The translations under genes were made by a program, and so were the position numbers. DNA of 64,000 bases, from the NCBI RefSeq assembly GCF_001956045.1, contig NZ_MRTH01000004.1, positions 369,204-433,203 on the forward strand, in the 5' to 3' direction. Below the pieces are notes generated by a model. The model had not been told where the DNA came from and did not search any database. It was given only the letters and a program-made list of their open reading frames with translations. Source of the stretch: Paenibacillus sp. FSL H7-0331. GTDB taxonomy: Bacteria > Bacillota > Bacilli > Paenibacillales > NBRC-103111. Shown here in pieces: positions 55,102 through 64,000 of the stretch (within the stretch, counting starts at the first letter, position 1; every line of letters begins with the position of its first letter).

Positions 55102-58100
55102 TCACACTAATGAATCCAAAGCGAAAGGTGTAAAGTATATGGATTCAAGCGTATTTGTATAAGTGCGTACGGTATCCATAGAGGTCAGGCAAACAACACC
55201 GCTTTCTATGGCTTCACGACGCAGTTGGAAGCCGCTGCTGTCAGCCATTTTTCCTGTCGTCACGGTGTTGATGAACAGGTCCGCTTTGAGGCTTCGCAGC
55301 GAATGGACCATTTCCTCTATGGGAAGGCTTGCAGCTGGAATACCGGCTGCTTGCAGCACCTGCGCAGTCCCGGGTGTAGCGATAACCCTGTATCCCAGTT
55401 GGAAAAGCATCCTTAATGGCTCTACCGCCTCCTGTTTATGCCTGTCGTCAACAGAAACAATAACAGTACCTTGAGCTGGAAGCTTCATGCCTGCGGCGAG
55501 CATGCCCTTGTGCATCGCTTTGGCAAACACGGGGTCTCTGCCTATCACCTCACCAGTAGATTTCATAACCGGACCGAGTGCGATCTCCACTCCGCTTAAT
55601 TTATGCATAGAAAACACGGGGACTTTGACGGATACTTCGTCCGTTTCCTTAAGTAAGCCCTCCGGGAATCCGAAAGAGGAGAGGCTTTGACCTAACGATA
55701 CTTTCGCAGCAATATTAGCCATGGGTACACTCGTGACTTTACTCATAAATGGTACGGTTCTTGATGCACGCGGATTGACTTCGATAACATATACCAGCTC
55801 GTTTTCGACTAAAAACTGAATGTTAACGAGCCCCACTATGCCGAGGTGTTCAGACAATTGTAAGGTGATGGCTACAATTTGAGCTTGGACACCGGACGAT
55901 AAGCTTTGTGGTGGATATACGGCAATGGAGTCTCCAGAATGGACACCGGTTCGTTCGATTTGTTCCATAATGCCAGGAATCAAGATGGTTTGGCCATCAT
56001 AAATGGCATCAATTTCGACCTCGATTCCGTGCATATAACGGTCGATTAAGACGGGATGCTCAGGGCTGATCTGGGCTGCACGTACCATATAAATCATCAA
56101 CTCGGCCTCGGAATGAACAATTTCCATGGCGCGTCCCCCAAGAACGTAGGAAGGACGTACTAATACAGGGTAGCCGATACGTTGTGCGGTATCCGCAGCC
56201 TCGACAATCGAACGTGCTGTGGCTCCTTGCGGTTGAGCAATATGCAGCTTGCTAAGGAGCGCCTCGAATTTTTTGCGGTCCTCGGCCGTATCGATTCCGG
56301 CAAAGCTGGTACCATAAATACGAATGCCGCGCTCCACTAAAGCCGACGCTAAGCCAATAGCTGTCTGACCACCGAATTGCACGATAACCCCTTCAGGCTG
56401 CTCATGTTTAATCACATGCAGGACATCCTCAAGATGAAGAGGCTCAAAGTATAATCGGTCGGAAATGTCGAAGTCGGTAGAAACCGTCTCTGGATTATTA
56501 TTAATAATAACTGCTTCATAACCCATTTCCTGTATGGCTTTAACAGCATGAACGGTGGAGTAATCAAATTCGATTCCTTGTCCGATACGTATGGGACCAG
56601 AGCCCAATACCACGATCCTCGGCTTCGTTGGTGTCGGGGTTTCATTTTCCATTTCATAGGTTGAATAATAATATGACGAAGTTGCTTCAAACTCCGCCGA
56701 GCAGGTGTCTACCATCTTGTATACCGGAATCATGCCAAGAGCATAACGATATTGTTCAATGGCCAATGCGGTTGTCAAAGAATAGGAGGGATTCACTGAG
56801 CGGCGAATGCCAGCAATAGCCTGATCGCTGAAGCCGTGCTGCTTGGCTTCCAGAAGCAGTGACTCCGTTAGCACCTCTTGTTGAAGCTCATATTCGAATC
56901 GAACAAGCTGTTCAATGTTATGCAAGAACCACGAATCGATCTGTGTCAAACGATGAACGTCGGATACGGCATATCCGCGACGAAATGATTCGGCAATCAG
57001 AAATAGCCGCTCATCATCCGCTTTTTGCAGCCGTTTATGCAAATCGTCTTGTTGGAGCTGCGCCGTGCCGGGAAGATAGAGTCCTACAGCCCCAATTTCA
57101 AGGGAACGAACGGCTTTCTGCAGGGACTCGCCAAAGGTTCGGCCAATCGCCATGACTTCCCCTGTGGCCTTCATTTGTGTTCCCAGCGTACGATTGGCTG
57201 AAGGAAATTGATCAAACGGCCAACGCGGAATTTTCGTTACGATATAATCGAGTGCAGGCTCGAAGAAGGCATAGGTTTGGCCTGTAACCGGGTTAACGAT
57301 CTCATCGAGGGTAAAGCCCATTGCTATTTTGGCAGCAATTTTGGCTATCGGATACCCTGTGGCCTTGGAAGCCAGAGCAGACGAACGGCTGACCCTCGGA
57401 TTGACTTCGATGACGTAATACTGGTAGCTGTCCGGGTCAAGCGCGAACTGGACATTGCATGCACCTTCTATACCTAGCGAGCTAACGATTTGAATGGAGG
57501 CCGTGCGCAGCATTTGATATTCGCGATCGGATAACGTTTGACTTGGAGCTACGACAATACTATCCCCTGTATGTACGCCAACAGGATCGAAATTTTCCAT
57601 ATTGCAGATGACAATGCAATTATCGTGGGCATCACGCATAACCTCATACTCGATTTCCTTCATACCAGCGATACTTTTTTCCACCAGACATTGACCGATG
57701 GGACTGCAATACAGACCAGAGCGGACGATATCCATGAGCTCATCGGCCTGGTGAGCAATACCACCACCGCTTCCACCCAGCGTATAAGCCGGGCGAACGA
57801 TGACCGGATACCCGATTTGCTCGGCAAACCGTATAGCCTCGTTGGGCTCGGTAACGATGACGCTTTGTGGCACTGGCTGCTGAAGATCTTTCATCAGCTC
57901 GCGGAACAGCTCACGATCCTCCGCCTTGCGGATGGCATCCAGCTGCGTACCGAGAAGTTTCACCTGTTCACGCTCCAGAATGCCGTCTTGAGCAAGCTCA
58001 AGCGCCATGTTGAGCCCCGTTTGTCCACCAAGCGTGGCAAGTAATCCGTCAGGGCGCTCCTGCATAATGATCTGTTTGACGAATTCCAGCGTGATCGGCT

Positions 58101-58299
58101 CCAGATAAACCTTGTCGGCAAATGTATGATCGGTCATAATCGTAGCCGGATTACTGTTAATAAGCACTACCTCTACGCCTTCCTCCTTAAGCGCTTGGCA
58201 AGCTTGTGTACCCGCATAGTCAAACTCGGCGGCCTGCCCAATCACGATGGGGCCTGATCCGATGATGAGAACTTTTTGATAAGCTTTATTTTTCGGCAT
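55102..58299 (-). CDS. carB: Carbamoyl-phosphate synthase large subunit
   Basis: A 1065-residue synthase making carbamoyl phosphate from ammonia, bicarbonate and two ATP. Two ATP-grasp halves are present ([19 protein letters not shown] and [19 protein letters not shown]), with an MGS-like allosteric domain at the C-terminus (about 930-1060). The ammonia comes from the CarA subunit. The start overlaps carA by 14 bases. ARG-box-like sites at the carA promoter argue for the arginine-type enzyme. Confidence 0.95.
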   Translation of the reverse strand: MPKNKAYQKVLIIGSGPIVIGQAAEFDYAGTQACQALKEEGVEVVLINSNPATIMTDHTFADKVYLEPITLEFVKQIIMQERPDGLLATLGGQTGLNMALELAQDGILEREQVKLLGTQLDAIRKAEDRELFRELMKDLQQPVPQSVIVTEPNEAIRFAEQIGYPVIVRPAYTLGGSGGGIAHQADELMDIVRSGLYCSPIGQCLVEKSIAGMKEIEYEVMRDAHDNCIVICNMENFDPVGVHTGDSIVVAPSQTLSDREYQMLRTASIQIVSSLGIEGACNVQFALDPDSYQYYVIEVNPRVSRSSALASKATGYPIAKIAAKIAMGFTLDEIVNPVTGQTYAFFEPALDYIVTKIPRWPFDQFPSANRTLGTQMKATGEVMAIGRTFGESLQKAVRSLEIGAVGLYLPGTAQLQQDDLHKRLQKADDERLFLIAESFRRGYAVSDVHRLTQIDSWFLHNIEQLVRFEYELQQEVLTESLLLEAKQHGFSDQAIAGIRRSVNPSYSLTTALAIEQYRYALGMIPVYKMVDTCSAEFEATSSYYYSTYEMENETPTPTKPRIVVLGSGPIRIGQGIEFDYSTVHAVKAIQEMGYEAVIINNNPETVSTDFDISDRLYFEPLHLEDVLHVIKHEQPEGVIVQFGGQTAIGLASALVERGIRIYGTSFAGIDTAEDRKKFEALLSKLHIAQPQGATARSIVEAADTAQRIGYPVLVRPSYVLGGRAMEIVHSEAELMIYMVRAAQISPEHPVLIDRYMHGIEVEIDAIYDGQTILIPGIMEQIERTGVHSGDSIAVYPPQSLSSGVQAQIVAITLQLSEHLGIVGLVNIQFLVENELVYVIEVNPRASRTVPFMSKVTSVPMANIAAKVSLGQSLSSFGFPEGLLKETDEVSVKVPVFSMHKLSGVEIALGPVMKSTGEVIGRDPVFAKAMHKGMLAAGMKLPAQGTVIVSVDDRHKQEAVEPLRMLFQLGYRVIATPGTAQVLQAAGIPAASLPIEEMVHSLRSLKADLFINTVTTGKMADSSGFQLRREAIESGVVCLTSMDTVRTYTNTLESIYFTPFALDSLV

Positions 58300-59416
58300 A
58301 CAACCGTTCTACTCCTTTGTCCTGAGAATTATTTAAAGTGCGAGTTTGCTGAAAACGATGGATAACGTCCAAAAATTGATCGAACAGCGCATTGCTGTCA
58401 TAAGGTCCCGGAGATGCTTCGGGGTGGAACTGTACAGAAAAGGCAGGGTAATAGTTGTGCTGGAGTCCTTCTATGGTGCCATCGTTATTATTGATATGGG
58501 TGATCGTCAGATCGGTGGCAGCAACGGAAGCATCAACCACCGCATAACTATGATTTTGTGAGGTAATGAGACAGCGGCCGGTTTCCAAGTGCTTTACCGG
58601 ATGGTTGGAGCCGCGGTGCCCGAAGGTCAGCTTGCTGCAATCCGCACCACAGGCCAGTGCAAACAGCTGATGTCCCAGACAAATACCAAACATCGGAATC
58701 TCGCCGAGAAGCTCACGGATCACGGGTAAGACATAAGCGACATCCTTCGGATCGCCCGGACCATTGGAGAGAAGAATGCCATCCGGGTTAAAGCGGCGAA
58801 TTTGCTCGGCTGTCGTATCATGAGGAACGACGGTAACATCGCATCCCCGGGTGATTAGCTCTCGGATAATACCTGATTTACAGCCGAAATCCACAACCAC
58901 AATACGCTCTTTGGCTCCTGGACTCCGGTATGGCTGCGGGGTGGAGACAAGCGCTGCGGGATTGCTCAGAGGAGATATGGCATGCAGCTGCTCCTGCAGC
59001 GAGGCCAGCGATTGGCTGCTGGTCGTCAGCAAACCCTTCATCGTACCGTGCTGTCGCAGAATGCGTGTCAGCATTCGTGTGTCAATGCCACTGATCCCCG
59101 GAATTTCATGCTGCTTCAGCAAGGCATCGAGACTCATGGACGATCTCCAATTGCTCGGTGCAAGCTCGTGTTTCCTAACAATAAAACCGTGAATCCACGG
59201 GCGGATAGCTTCAAAATCGTCCCGGTTGATACCATAATTTCCGATCAACGGATACGTCATCGTAACGAGCTGTCCGCAATAAGAAGGATCAGACAGTACC
59301 TCCTGATAACCCGTCATACCGGTTTGGAAGACGACCTCTCCTGCGGATTCTCTCTCACTGCCAAAAGCCTGGCCCTCAAAGAGGGTTCCATCCTCTAACA
59401 ACAATCTGGCTTTCAT
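58286..59416 (-). CDS. carA: Carbamoyl-phosphate synthase small (glutaminase) subunit
   Basis: A 376-residue glutamine amidotransferase subunit. The class I triad is C246 (GICLGHQ), H331 and E333 (FHPEASPGP). The N-terminal domain has the typical LEDGTLFEG start. It releases ammonia for CarB. ATG follows AGGAGTG by six bases. First gene of the carAB operon. Confidence 0.95.
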   Translation of the reverse strand: MKARLLLEDGTLFEGQAFGSERESAGEVVFQTGMTGYQEVLSDPSYCGQLVTMTYPLIGNYGINRDDFEAIRPWIHGFIVRKHELAPSNWRSSMSLDALLKQHEIPGISGIDTRMLTRILRQHGTMKGLLTTSSQSLASLQEQLHAISPLSNPAALVSTPQPYRSPGAKERIVVVDFGCKSGIIRELITRGCDVTVVPHDTTAEQIRRFNPDGILLSNGPGDPKDVAYVLPVIRELLGEIPMFGICLGHQLFALACGADCSKLTFGHRGSNHPVKHLETGRCLITSQNHSYAVVDASVAATDLTITHINNNDGTIEGLQHNYYPAFSVQFHPEASPGPYDSNALFDQFLDVIHRFQQTRTLNNSQDKGVERLYAEK

Positions 59417-59479
59417 CCTGCTTCACTCCTAAAAATAATTATATGAAAAAGGTGGGATATTAAATTAAAGTTTTATAAT

Positions 59480-59517
59480 TGTGATTAAATATACATTAAA
59501 ACGAATAAATATACAAT
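59480..59517 (-). promoter_or_regulatory. carAB promoter covered by two ARG-box-like operators
   Basis: Minus strand promoter: TTGTAT (59511-59516), 17-bp spacer, TATATT (59488-59493). Two 18-bp sites, TGTGATTAAATATACATT (59480-59497) and AACGAATAAATATACAAT (59500-59517), match the E. coli ARG-box consensus at about 13 and 14 of 18 positions and are 2 bp apart. Each covers one promoter box. This is the standard ArgR/AhrC repression layout. Confidence 0.75.
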
Positions 59518-59538
59518 CCTATAAATTTTCCTTGATGA

Positions 59539-59567
59539 CTGACGAAGGATCGAAAATGTAGTATTAT
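59539..59567 (+). promoter_or_regulatory. Possible promoter of the PucR-family gene
   Basis: CTGACG (59539-59544), 17-bp spacer, TATTAT (59562-59567), about 44 bases before the start codon. The -35 box is weak. Confidence 0.4.
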
Positions 59568-59610
59568 CTCCGTTTTTCTGTTATCTTCTTACTAAAAGAG
59601 GGGGAGTTGG

Positions 59611-61269
59611 ATGGGAGTCAGCGTAAAGGATGCGATGCAGATCGGCGGATTGGTCAAGTGTAAAGTGGTAGCCGGGGAAAAGGGGCTGAATAAGACCATT
59701 GATTATATCACTGTTATGGAAGTGCCGGATGTGATCCGTTGGCTGAAGGGAAACGACCTATTGTTGACGAGTCTGTATCCGATCAAGGACGATGAGGAAG
59801 CGATTGGACAGCTGGTTCAACAATTGCATGCTGTGGGGAGCTCTGCCTTGGCGATTAAAACCGAGCGGTACGTGAAACAAATCCCTGCTGCCATCATTGA
59901 GGCGGGGAACCAGCTTGATTTTCCAATTATTGAAATCGATGACGAGGTTTCCTATCTGGATATAATGACCCCACTGATGGAACGGAGCTTAAACCAGCCG
60001 GATCTGGGGAAGGAGCAGCTGGAAAAGTCGTTCCAGTGGATCACGGAGCTGGCCATGGGGGGCAAGGGCATACCGGCCTTGGTGGAAGCTGTCCAGCAAA
60101 TGACGGAGAACATCATTACCGTGGGTTCGGAGATGCCTAACCTCGAAGGTATTTCGTCTGGCAGTCATGTCGCTCCCCTCACACGGTCACAAAAAAACGA
60201 GTTGAAAATAGCAAAGCGTTCGATCAGGATGGAGAGAATGCTTAATCATCTAAAAACCCCCTGCATAGTTACACCTTTGCTGCTGAACGATGAGCTGTAT
60301 GGGGATGTGACGTGTTGGCAAACCAAAAGAGAGTTTGTCGAACGGGATTTTCTTGTACTGGATCGAACCATACTGTTGATGGCTCTTGAGTTTTTGAAGG
60401 TGATTACGAAGGCTGATGTAGAGCAAAATTTTAAGGATGACCTGTTAACTGAAGTGCTTTTGGGGAATATTACGGATAAAGCCGAGGTTATTAATAAAGG
60501 GAGAATGTTCAACTGGGATTTAGCGAAAGATTATCAGGTGTTTGCTATCACTTTTACCAGCTCTTCTTCACATACGACACTGATCGAGAATGAAGCACTG
60601 TGGTTTCAGGAGCGTAAACGAAAGATGCTGCGCAAAGTGAACGATATTTTCCGATTTAATGCCATACTTACGATACGTAAGGAGCATATTATTGTGCTCT
60701 ATCACTGCGATGGGACAGGTGCGCCAGAATATCCCCAGCAACAAAGGCCCAACAAAAGCTCCACCATGGATTTGGCCGAATCCGCGTACCGACAGCTTTC
60801 GCAAGAATTTGAGGAATTGCAGTTTACCATCGGTATCGGGCGGTTTTATCAAGGACTGGAAGGCATTCACGAAGGGTATAAGGAGGCTGTCAAAGCGATT
60901 CAATTGGGAAAACCGATCAGTGGAGCCACAGGTTGCGTCCATTATGAGGATCTGGGTATCTATCGCGTATTGGGCCAGGTAAGTGATTGGAAAGAGATGG
61001 AGGAGTTGTATTCGGAAACCATCGGCAAGCTGGTAGAATACGACTGGAGTAACAATGCCACCCTTGCAGATACGCTGAGGGAGTACTTTGCCAGCAATTG
61101 CTCTTTGTCGGAATCGGCAGAAAAGCTGTTCGTTCACGTGAATACGATGAAATACCGGCTGCAAAAAATAGAGCAGCTTACAGGATGTAACGTTCATGAT
61201 GCGGAGAAACGACTGCTGCTGCATATGGGACTCAAAATAGACCAGCTTTTACAGTCCGGCAATATTTAG
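59611..61269 (+). CDS. PucR-family transcriptional regulator
   Basis: A 552-residue regulator. The N-terminal PucR domain (about 1-125, VPDVIRWLKGNDLLLTS) is followed by a GGDEF-like middle region and the C-terminal PucR HTH (about 490-545, CSLSESAEKLFVHVNTMKYR). PucR proteins activate purine or pyrimidine catabolism genes. Start ATG 59611 has AGGGGGAG upstream. Likely regulates the dihydroorotase-deoB pair that follows. Confidence 0.9.
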   Translation: MGVSVKDAMQIGGLVKCKVVAGEKGLNKTIDYITVMEVPDVIRWLKGNDLLLTSLYPIKDDEEAIGQLVQQLHAVGSSALAIKTERYVKQIPAAIIEAGNQLDFPIIEIDDEVSYLDIMTPLMERSLNQPDLGKEQLEKSFQWITELAMGGKGIPALVEAVQQMTENIITVGSEMPNLEGISSGSHVAPLTRSQKNELKIAKRSIRMERMLNHLKTPCIVTPLLLNDELYGDVTCWQTKREFVERDFLVLDRTILLMALEFLKVITKADVEQNFKDDLLTEVLLGNITDKAEVINKGRMFNWDLAKDYQVFAITFTSSSSHTTLIENEALWFQERKRKMLRKVNDIFRFNAILTIRKEHIIVLYHCDGTGAPEYPQQQRPNKSSTMDLAESAYRQLSQEFEELQFTIGIGRFYQGLEGIHEGYKEAVKAIQLGKPISGATGCVHYEDLGIYRVLGQVSDWKEMEELYSETIGKLVEYDWSNNATLADTLREYFASNCSLSESAEKLFVHVNTMKYRLQKIEQLTGCNVHDAEKRLLLHMGLKIDQLLQSGNI

Positions 61270-61277
61270 GATTTGGC

Positions 61278-61306
61278 TAAACCGACGACACTCGGTTTAT
61301 TTTTTT
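61278..61306 (+). terminator. Intrinsic terminator
   Basis: TAAACCGA-CGACAC-TCGGTTTA followed by seven T, after the PucR gene. Confidence 0.92.
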
Positions 61307-61394
61307 GTCCAATTCCACATATTCGCACCGCGATTTTCTTGGTACGATTTCTACTATCTCTTTCTATTACTTGAATTGAAAGGATTGACAGGAC

Positions 61395-62684
61395 ATGAAG
61401 ATACTTATAAAAAATGGAACGGTTATCAATCCGGAAAACGATTTTAACGAAATCGCTGACGTCGTCATCGAAGATGGCAAAGTGGTTACTATTGGAAATA
61501 AGCAAGTTGAAGCTATAGATCATGTGATTGACGCAAAGGGCTTACTAGTGGTTCCGGGTCTTGTCGATATTCATGTTCATTTTCGTGATCCCGGCTTCCC
61601 ACAAAAGGAAACGATTTCATCAGGTGCTGCTTCTGCTGCTGCAGGGGGATTTACCTCGGTGGTCTGCATGCCCAATACGAAGCCAAGTATTGATACGGTA
61701 CAGACCCTTGAATATGTGCTTCGCACCGGACAGGAGCAAGCGGGCGTCAAGGTCTATTCCTCGGCAGCTCTGACTTATGGTATTGAAGGCAAGGTGCTAA
61801 CGGAAATGGAAGCCCTTTATCGGGCAGGAGCTGTTACGTTTACCGACGATGGCAAATCTGTTATGGACCCACGACTCGTGCATGAGGCTTTTCGCAAAGC
61901 TGCAGAATTGGATGTGCCGATCAGCTCACATTGTGAGGATCATCAGCTGGTTCAGAGCGGTTCCCTTAATCAGGGTAAGGTAAGCGAGCAGCTTGGAGAT
62001 CCGGGAATCCATCGGCTTGGTGAAGAATTGATTATTGCCCGTGATATCCTGTTCGCAGAAGATGCTGGTGCAAGGCTTCACATTCAGCATGTCTCCACCT
62101 CCAGAGGCGTTCAGCTTATACGCGAAGCGAAGGCTAGAGGGGTACGGGTTACGGGTGAAGGTGCGCCGCATCATTTTTCCTTAACGGATGAACAGGCATT
62201 GGTAAGCGGCACCATGGCCAAGGTGAATCCACCGCTTCGCACCCGGGAGGATGTGGAAGCCGTCATTGCGGGTTTGGTCGACGGTACACTGGATGCGATT
62301 GCAACCGATCATGCTCCGCACACGCTTGATGAGAAAGGGCGCCCATTAGCGGATGCACCCTTTGGGATGGTGGGGCTGGAAACGGCTGTGGGCTTAACTT
62401 TTACCTACCTGGTTCATCCAGAGAAGCTGACTTTGACAGAGGCGATTGCCAAGCTGACGATTATCCCTTCCCGAATTATGGGTCTTTCTTCAGGAAGGCT
62501 GGCTGAGGGCTGTGATGCTGATATTACATTACTTGATCCGCAGAAAGAATGGACGGTCGATGCAGAAGCATTTCAATCCAAATCAAGAAACAGTCCTTTT
62601 ATTGGTATGAAACTTAAAGGGAAAGCCGTTTTAACGATGGTCAATGGTAAGGTCGTATATGACGAAATGGGGATAACCAGATGA
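61395..62684 (+). CDS. pyrC: Dihydroorotase
   Basis: A 429-residue type I dihydroorotase, which interconverts carbamoyl-aspartate and dihydroorotate. The metal motif is [10 protein letters not shown] near residue 58, with the family MPNTKP, FTDDG, SHCED, NPPLR and ATDHAPHT. The match to DHOase is better than to allantoinase, which normally shows a different block after the HVH motif, but a related hydantoin-ring role remains possible since a PucR regulator precedes it. Stop overlaps deoB as ATGA. Confidence 0.85.
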   Translation: MKILIKNGTVINPENDFNEIADVVIEDGKVVTIGNKQVEAIDHVIDAKGLLVVPGLVDIHVHFRDPGFPQKETISSGAASAAAGGFTSVVCMPNTKPSIDTVQTLEYVLRTGQEQAGVKVYSSAALTYGIEGKVLTEMEALYRAGAVTFTDDGKSVMDPRLVHEAFRKAAELDVPISSHCEDHQLVQSGSLNQGKVSEQLGDPGIHRLGEELIIARDILFAEDAGARLHIQHVSTSRGVQLIREAKARGVRVTGEGAPHHFSLTDEQALVSGTMAKVNPPLRTREDVEAVIAGLVDGTLDAIATDHAPHTLDEKGRPLADAPFGMVGLETAVGLTFTYLVHPEKLTLTEAIAKLTIIPSRIMGLSSGRLAEGCDADITLLDPQKEWTVDAEAFQSKSRNSPFIGMKLKGKAVLTMVNGKVVYDEMGITR

Positions 62685-63862
62685 CGATTCGATTTCCAAG
62701 AGTTTTTCTGATTGTTCTTGATAGTGTAGGCATCGGTGCGCTTCCAGATGCATCTCAATATGGAGATTCAGGTTCACATACACTGGGGCATATTGCGGAG
62801 ACTACAGGACAACTACGGCTGCCGCATTTGGAGCAAATGGGGCTTGGCTGTATAGAAGCCATTCAAGGGCTGCAGGCTGTAGCAAATACCAAGGCTCATT
62901 ATGGGAAAATGGCTGAGATTTCAGCGGGCAAAGACACGCTGACAGGTCACTGGGAGATCATGGGTGTATGTAATAAGGTGCCATTTCAAACTTTTCCTGA
63001 AGGTTTTCCTGAAGCGTTCATTCAGGCTCTGGAGATGGCAGCTGGCCGCCGTATTATCGGCAATAAGGTTGCTTCGGGCACCGATATTCTTGTTGAGCTG
63101 GGTGCTCAGCATATGCAGAGCGGACATCTGATTGTATACACCTCAGCTGATAGTGTACTGCAGATTGCGGCGCACGAAGATATTGTTCCTCTTGAAGAAT
63201 TATACGCAATTTGCCAGAAGGCAAGGGAAATGACCTTGAATGAGAACGGTATCGTCGTGGGCAGGGTCATCGCTCGTCCTTTCACTGGAGGACCCAACCA
63301 GTTTGTAAGAACGCCGAATCGACGGGATTACGCTGTGACTCCGCCCACGGCTACGGTCATGGACCGCTTGGTTGAGCAAGGGCTTGCTAGCATAGGTATC
63401 GGTAAAATTTCTGATATATTTGCAGGTGCGGGTGTTACGGAAAGCTTGAAAACGAAATCCAACAGGGATGGAGTGGACTGGCTGCTGAGCGTTATGAAGC
63501 AGGATTTTACAGGTCTCTGCTTTTTGAATCTTGTTGATTTTGATGCTATTTATGGCCATCGTCGGGACCCGGCAGGCTATGCGTCCGCGTTACGGGAATT
63601 CGATGCTCGATTACCGGAAATAACCGGAGCTTTAAGGCCCGATGATCTGCTCATCATTACGGCTGACCATGGTAATGATCCGACACATCCGGGCACGGAC
63701 CACACCAGGGAATACGTGCCGCTGCTCGTTTCACATCGGAGCCTGGATCAAGGCTTGAATCTGGGAATTCGTACGACCTTTGCTGACGTTGGAGCGACGA
63801 TTGCGGATAATTTCAGCTCCAAGCCCCCGGCACATGGACAAAGCTTTCTTTCTGATATCTAA
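62681..63862 (+). CDS. deoB: Phosphopentomutase
   Basis: A 393-residue alkaline-phosphatase-superfamily enzyme converting ribose or deoxyribose 1-phosphate to the 5-phosphate. It has [11 protein letters not shown] at the N-terminus, [11 protein letters not shown] near residue 86, and [18 protein letters not shown] near the C-terminus, which supply the Mn ligands. It is coupled by ATGA overlap to the dihydroorotase gene, so nucleoside salvage and pyrimidine ring turnover are linked here. Confidence 0.95.
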   Translation: MTIRFPRVFLIVLDSVGIGALPDASQYGDSGSHTLGHIAETTGQLRLPHLEQMGLGCIEAIQGLQAVANTKAHYGKMAEISAGKDTLTGHWEIMGVCNKVPFQTFPEGFPEAFIQALEMAAGRRIIGNKVASGTDILVELGAQHMQSGHLIVYTSADSVLQIAAHEDIVPLEELYAICQKAREMTLNENGIVVGRVIARPFTGGPNQFVRTPNRRDYAVTPPTATVMDRLVEQGLASIGIGKISDIFAGAGVTESLKTKSNRDGVDWLLSVMKQDFTGLCFLNLVDFDAIYGHRRDPAGYASALREFDARLPEITGALRPDDLLIITADHGNDPTHPGTDHTREYVPLLVSHRSLDQGLNLGIRTTFADVGATIADNFSSKPPAHGQSFLSDI

Positions 63863-64000
63863 GCGAAAAACTGCATAGTCAGAAAGAACAGTGGGCATGA
63901 ATAAGAGCAAGGAAAAACTTGCTATATAAGTTGAACTAAAGGAATTCATTTCCACATCGTCGAATAAAGAACTACAACCTAAAAGTGACGGTGAAATGAT
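63863..64000. other. Window end without a visible gene
   Basis: 138 bases after deoB. TCAGAAAGA repeats near 63847 and 63880, but I see no terminator, RNA gene or start codon with a ribosome site. Confidence 0.4.

Noticed and set aside
61395..62684. Reading the gene as allantoinase because of the PucR neighbour
   Set aside because: MPNTKP, NPPLR and ATDHAPHT fit dihydroorotase better; kept as an alternative only.
63731..63955. Minus-strand open frame over the end of deoB
   Set aside because: It overlaps deoB codons antisense and has no supporting signal.

Overview
The window looks like a chromosomal segment from a spore-forming low-to-mid GC Firmicute, most probably Paenibacillus or a close relative. 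The evidence is a GerA-type germinant receptor operon, a DUF4183 protein, SLH and copper-amine-oxidase-type surface domains, an OhrR regulator of the B. subtilis one-cysteine type, two LplABC-like oligosaccharide importers with YesM/YesN-like regulation, and TTG/GTG starts behind strong Shine-Dalgarno sequences. I see no rRNA, tRNA, CRISPR array, prophage or insertion sequence. Species and novelty are judged by reading only, without database searches.

Layout. 1-2.5 kb: the end of a frameshifted DUF6807 gene, an enolase-superfamily sugar-acid dehydratase-like gene and a UPF0173 hydrolase. 2.8-8.5 kb: small housekeeping and hypothetical genes (secreted protein, MFS exporter, PUA-like protein, GreA paralogue, DUF4183 protein, metallo-hydrolase, HPP-like membrane protein). 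8.7-11.7 kb: a cobalamin riboswitch in front of cbiMNQO, a cobalt ECF importer. 11.8-17.3 kb: ohrR, a four-gene germinant receptor operon (A-C-B plus a small D-like membrane subunit), and a glutathione peroxidase gene; ohrR and the peroxidase share an operator-like sequence on their -35 boxes. 17.4-23.3 kb: EcsAB-like ABC exporter, UPF0756 protein, a TetR regulator predicted to be leaderless, two short-chain dehydrogenase-type genes and a 2-hydroxyacid dehydrogenase. 23.3-33.9 kb: SLH/PrcB-like surface protein, YuiH-like molybdoenzyme, a ROK regulator with an oxidoreductase gene behind a long inverted repeat, and an rbsR-rbsK-(951-aa CAP/LRR surface protein) series on the minus strand.

34-50.6 kb is a carbohydrate-uptake region. 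It holds an FAD oxidoreductase, a YesN/YesM-like two-component pair, a first permease-permease-lipoprotein importer, an SGNH esterase, a membrane-bound AraC regulator, a second importer and a soluble AraC regulator. There is no ATPase gene and no glycoside hydrolase, so a shared MsmX-like ATPase and enzymes encoded elsewhere are implied. The second importer has three helically phased direct repeats ending on its -35 box. 51-55 kb: a large palindromic repeat element, then an amidohydrolase, a Rieske protein, an AraC regulator and a PhyH-type oxygenase that may form a small catabolic module.

55-64 kb is nucleotide and arginine metabolism. carA-carB on the minus strand are divergent from a PucR-family regulator, dihydroorotase and phosphopentomutase. 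The carA promoter is covered by two tandem ARG-box-like sites, which points to arginine control rather than PyrR attenuation.

No single locus is clearly a wholly new system. The best candidates for new biology are the phased repeat promoter (45957-46063), the OhrR regulon pair, the amidohydrolase-Rieske-PhyH module, the PucR-dihydroorotase-DeoB group and the 171-bp palindromic element.
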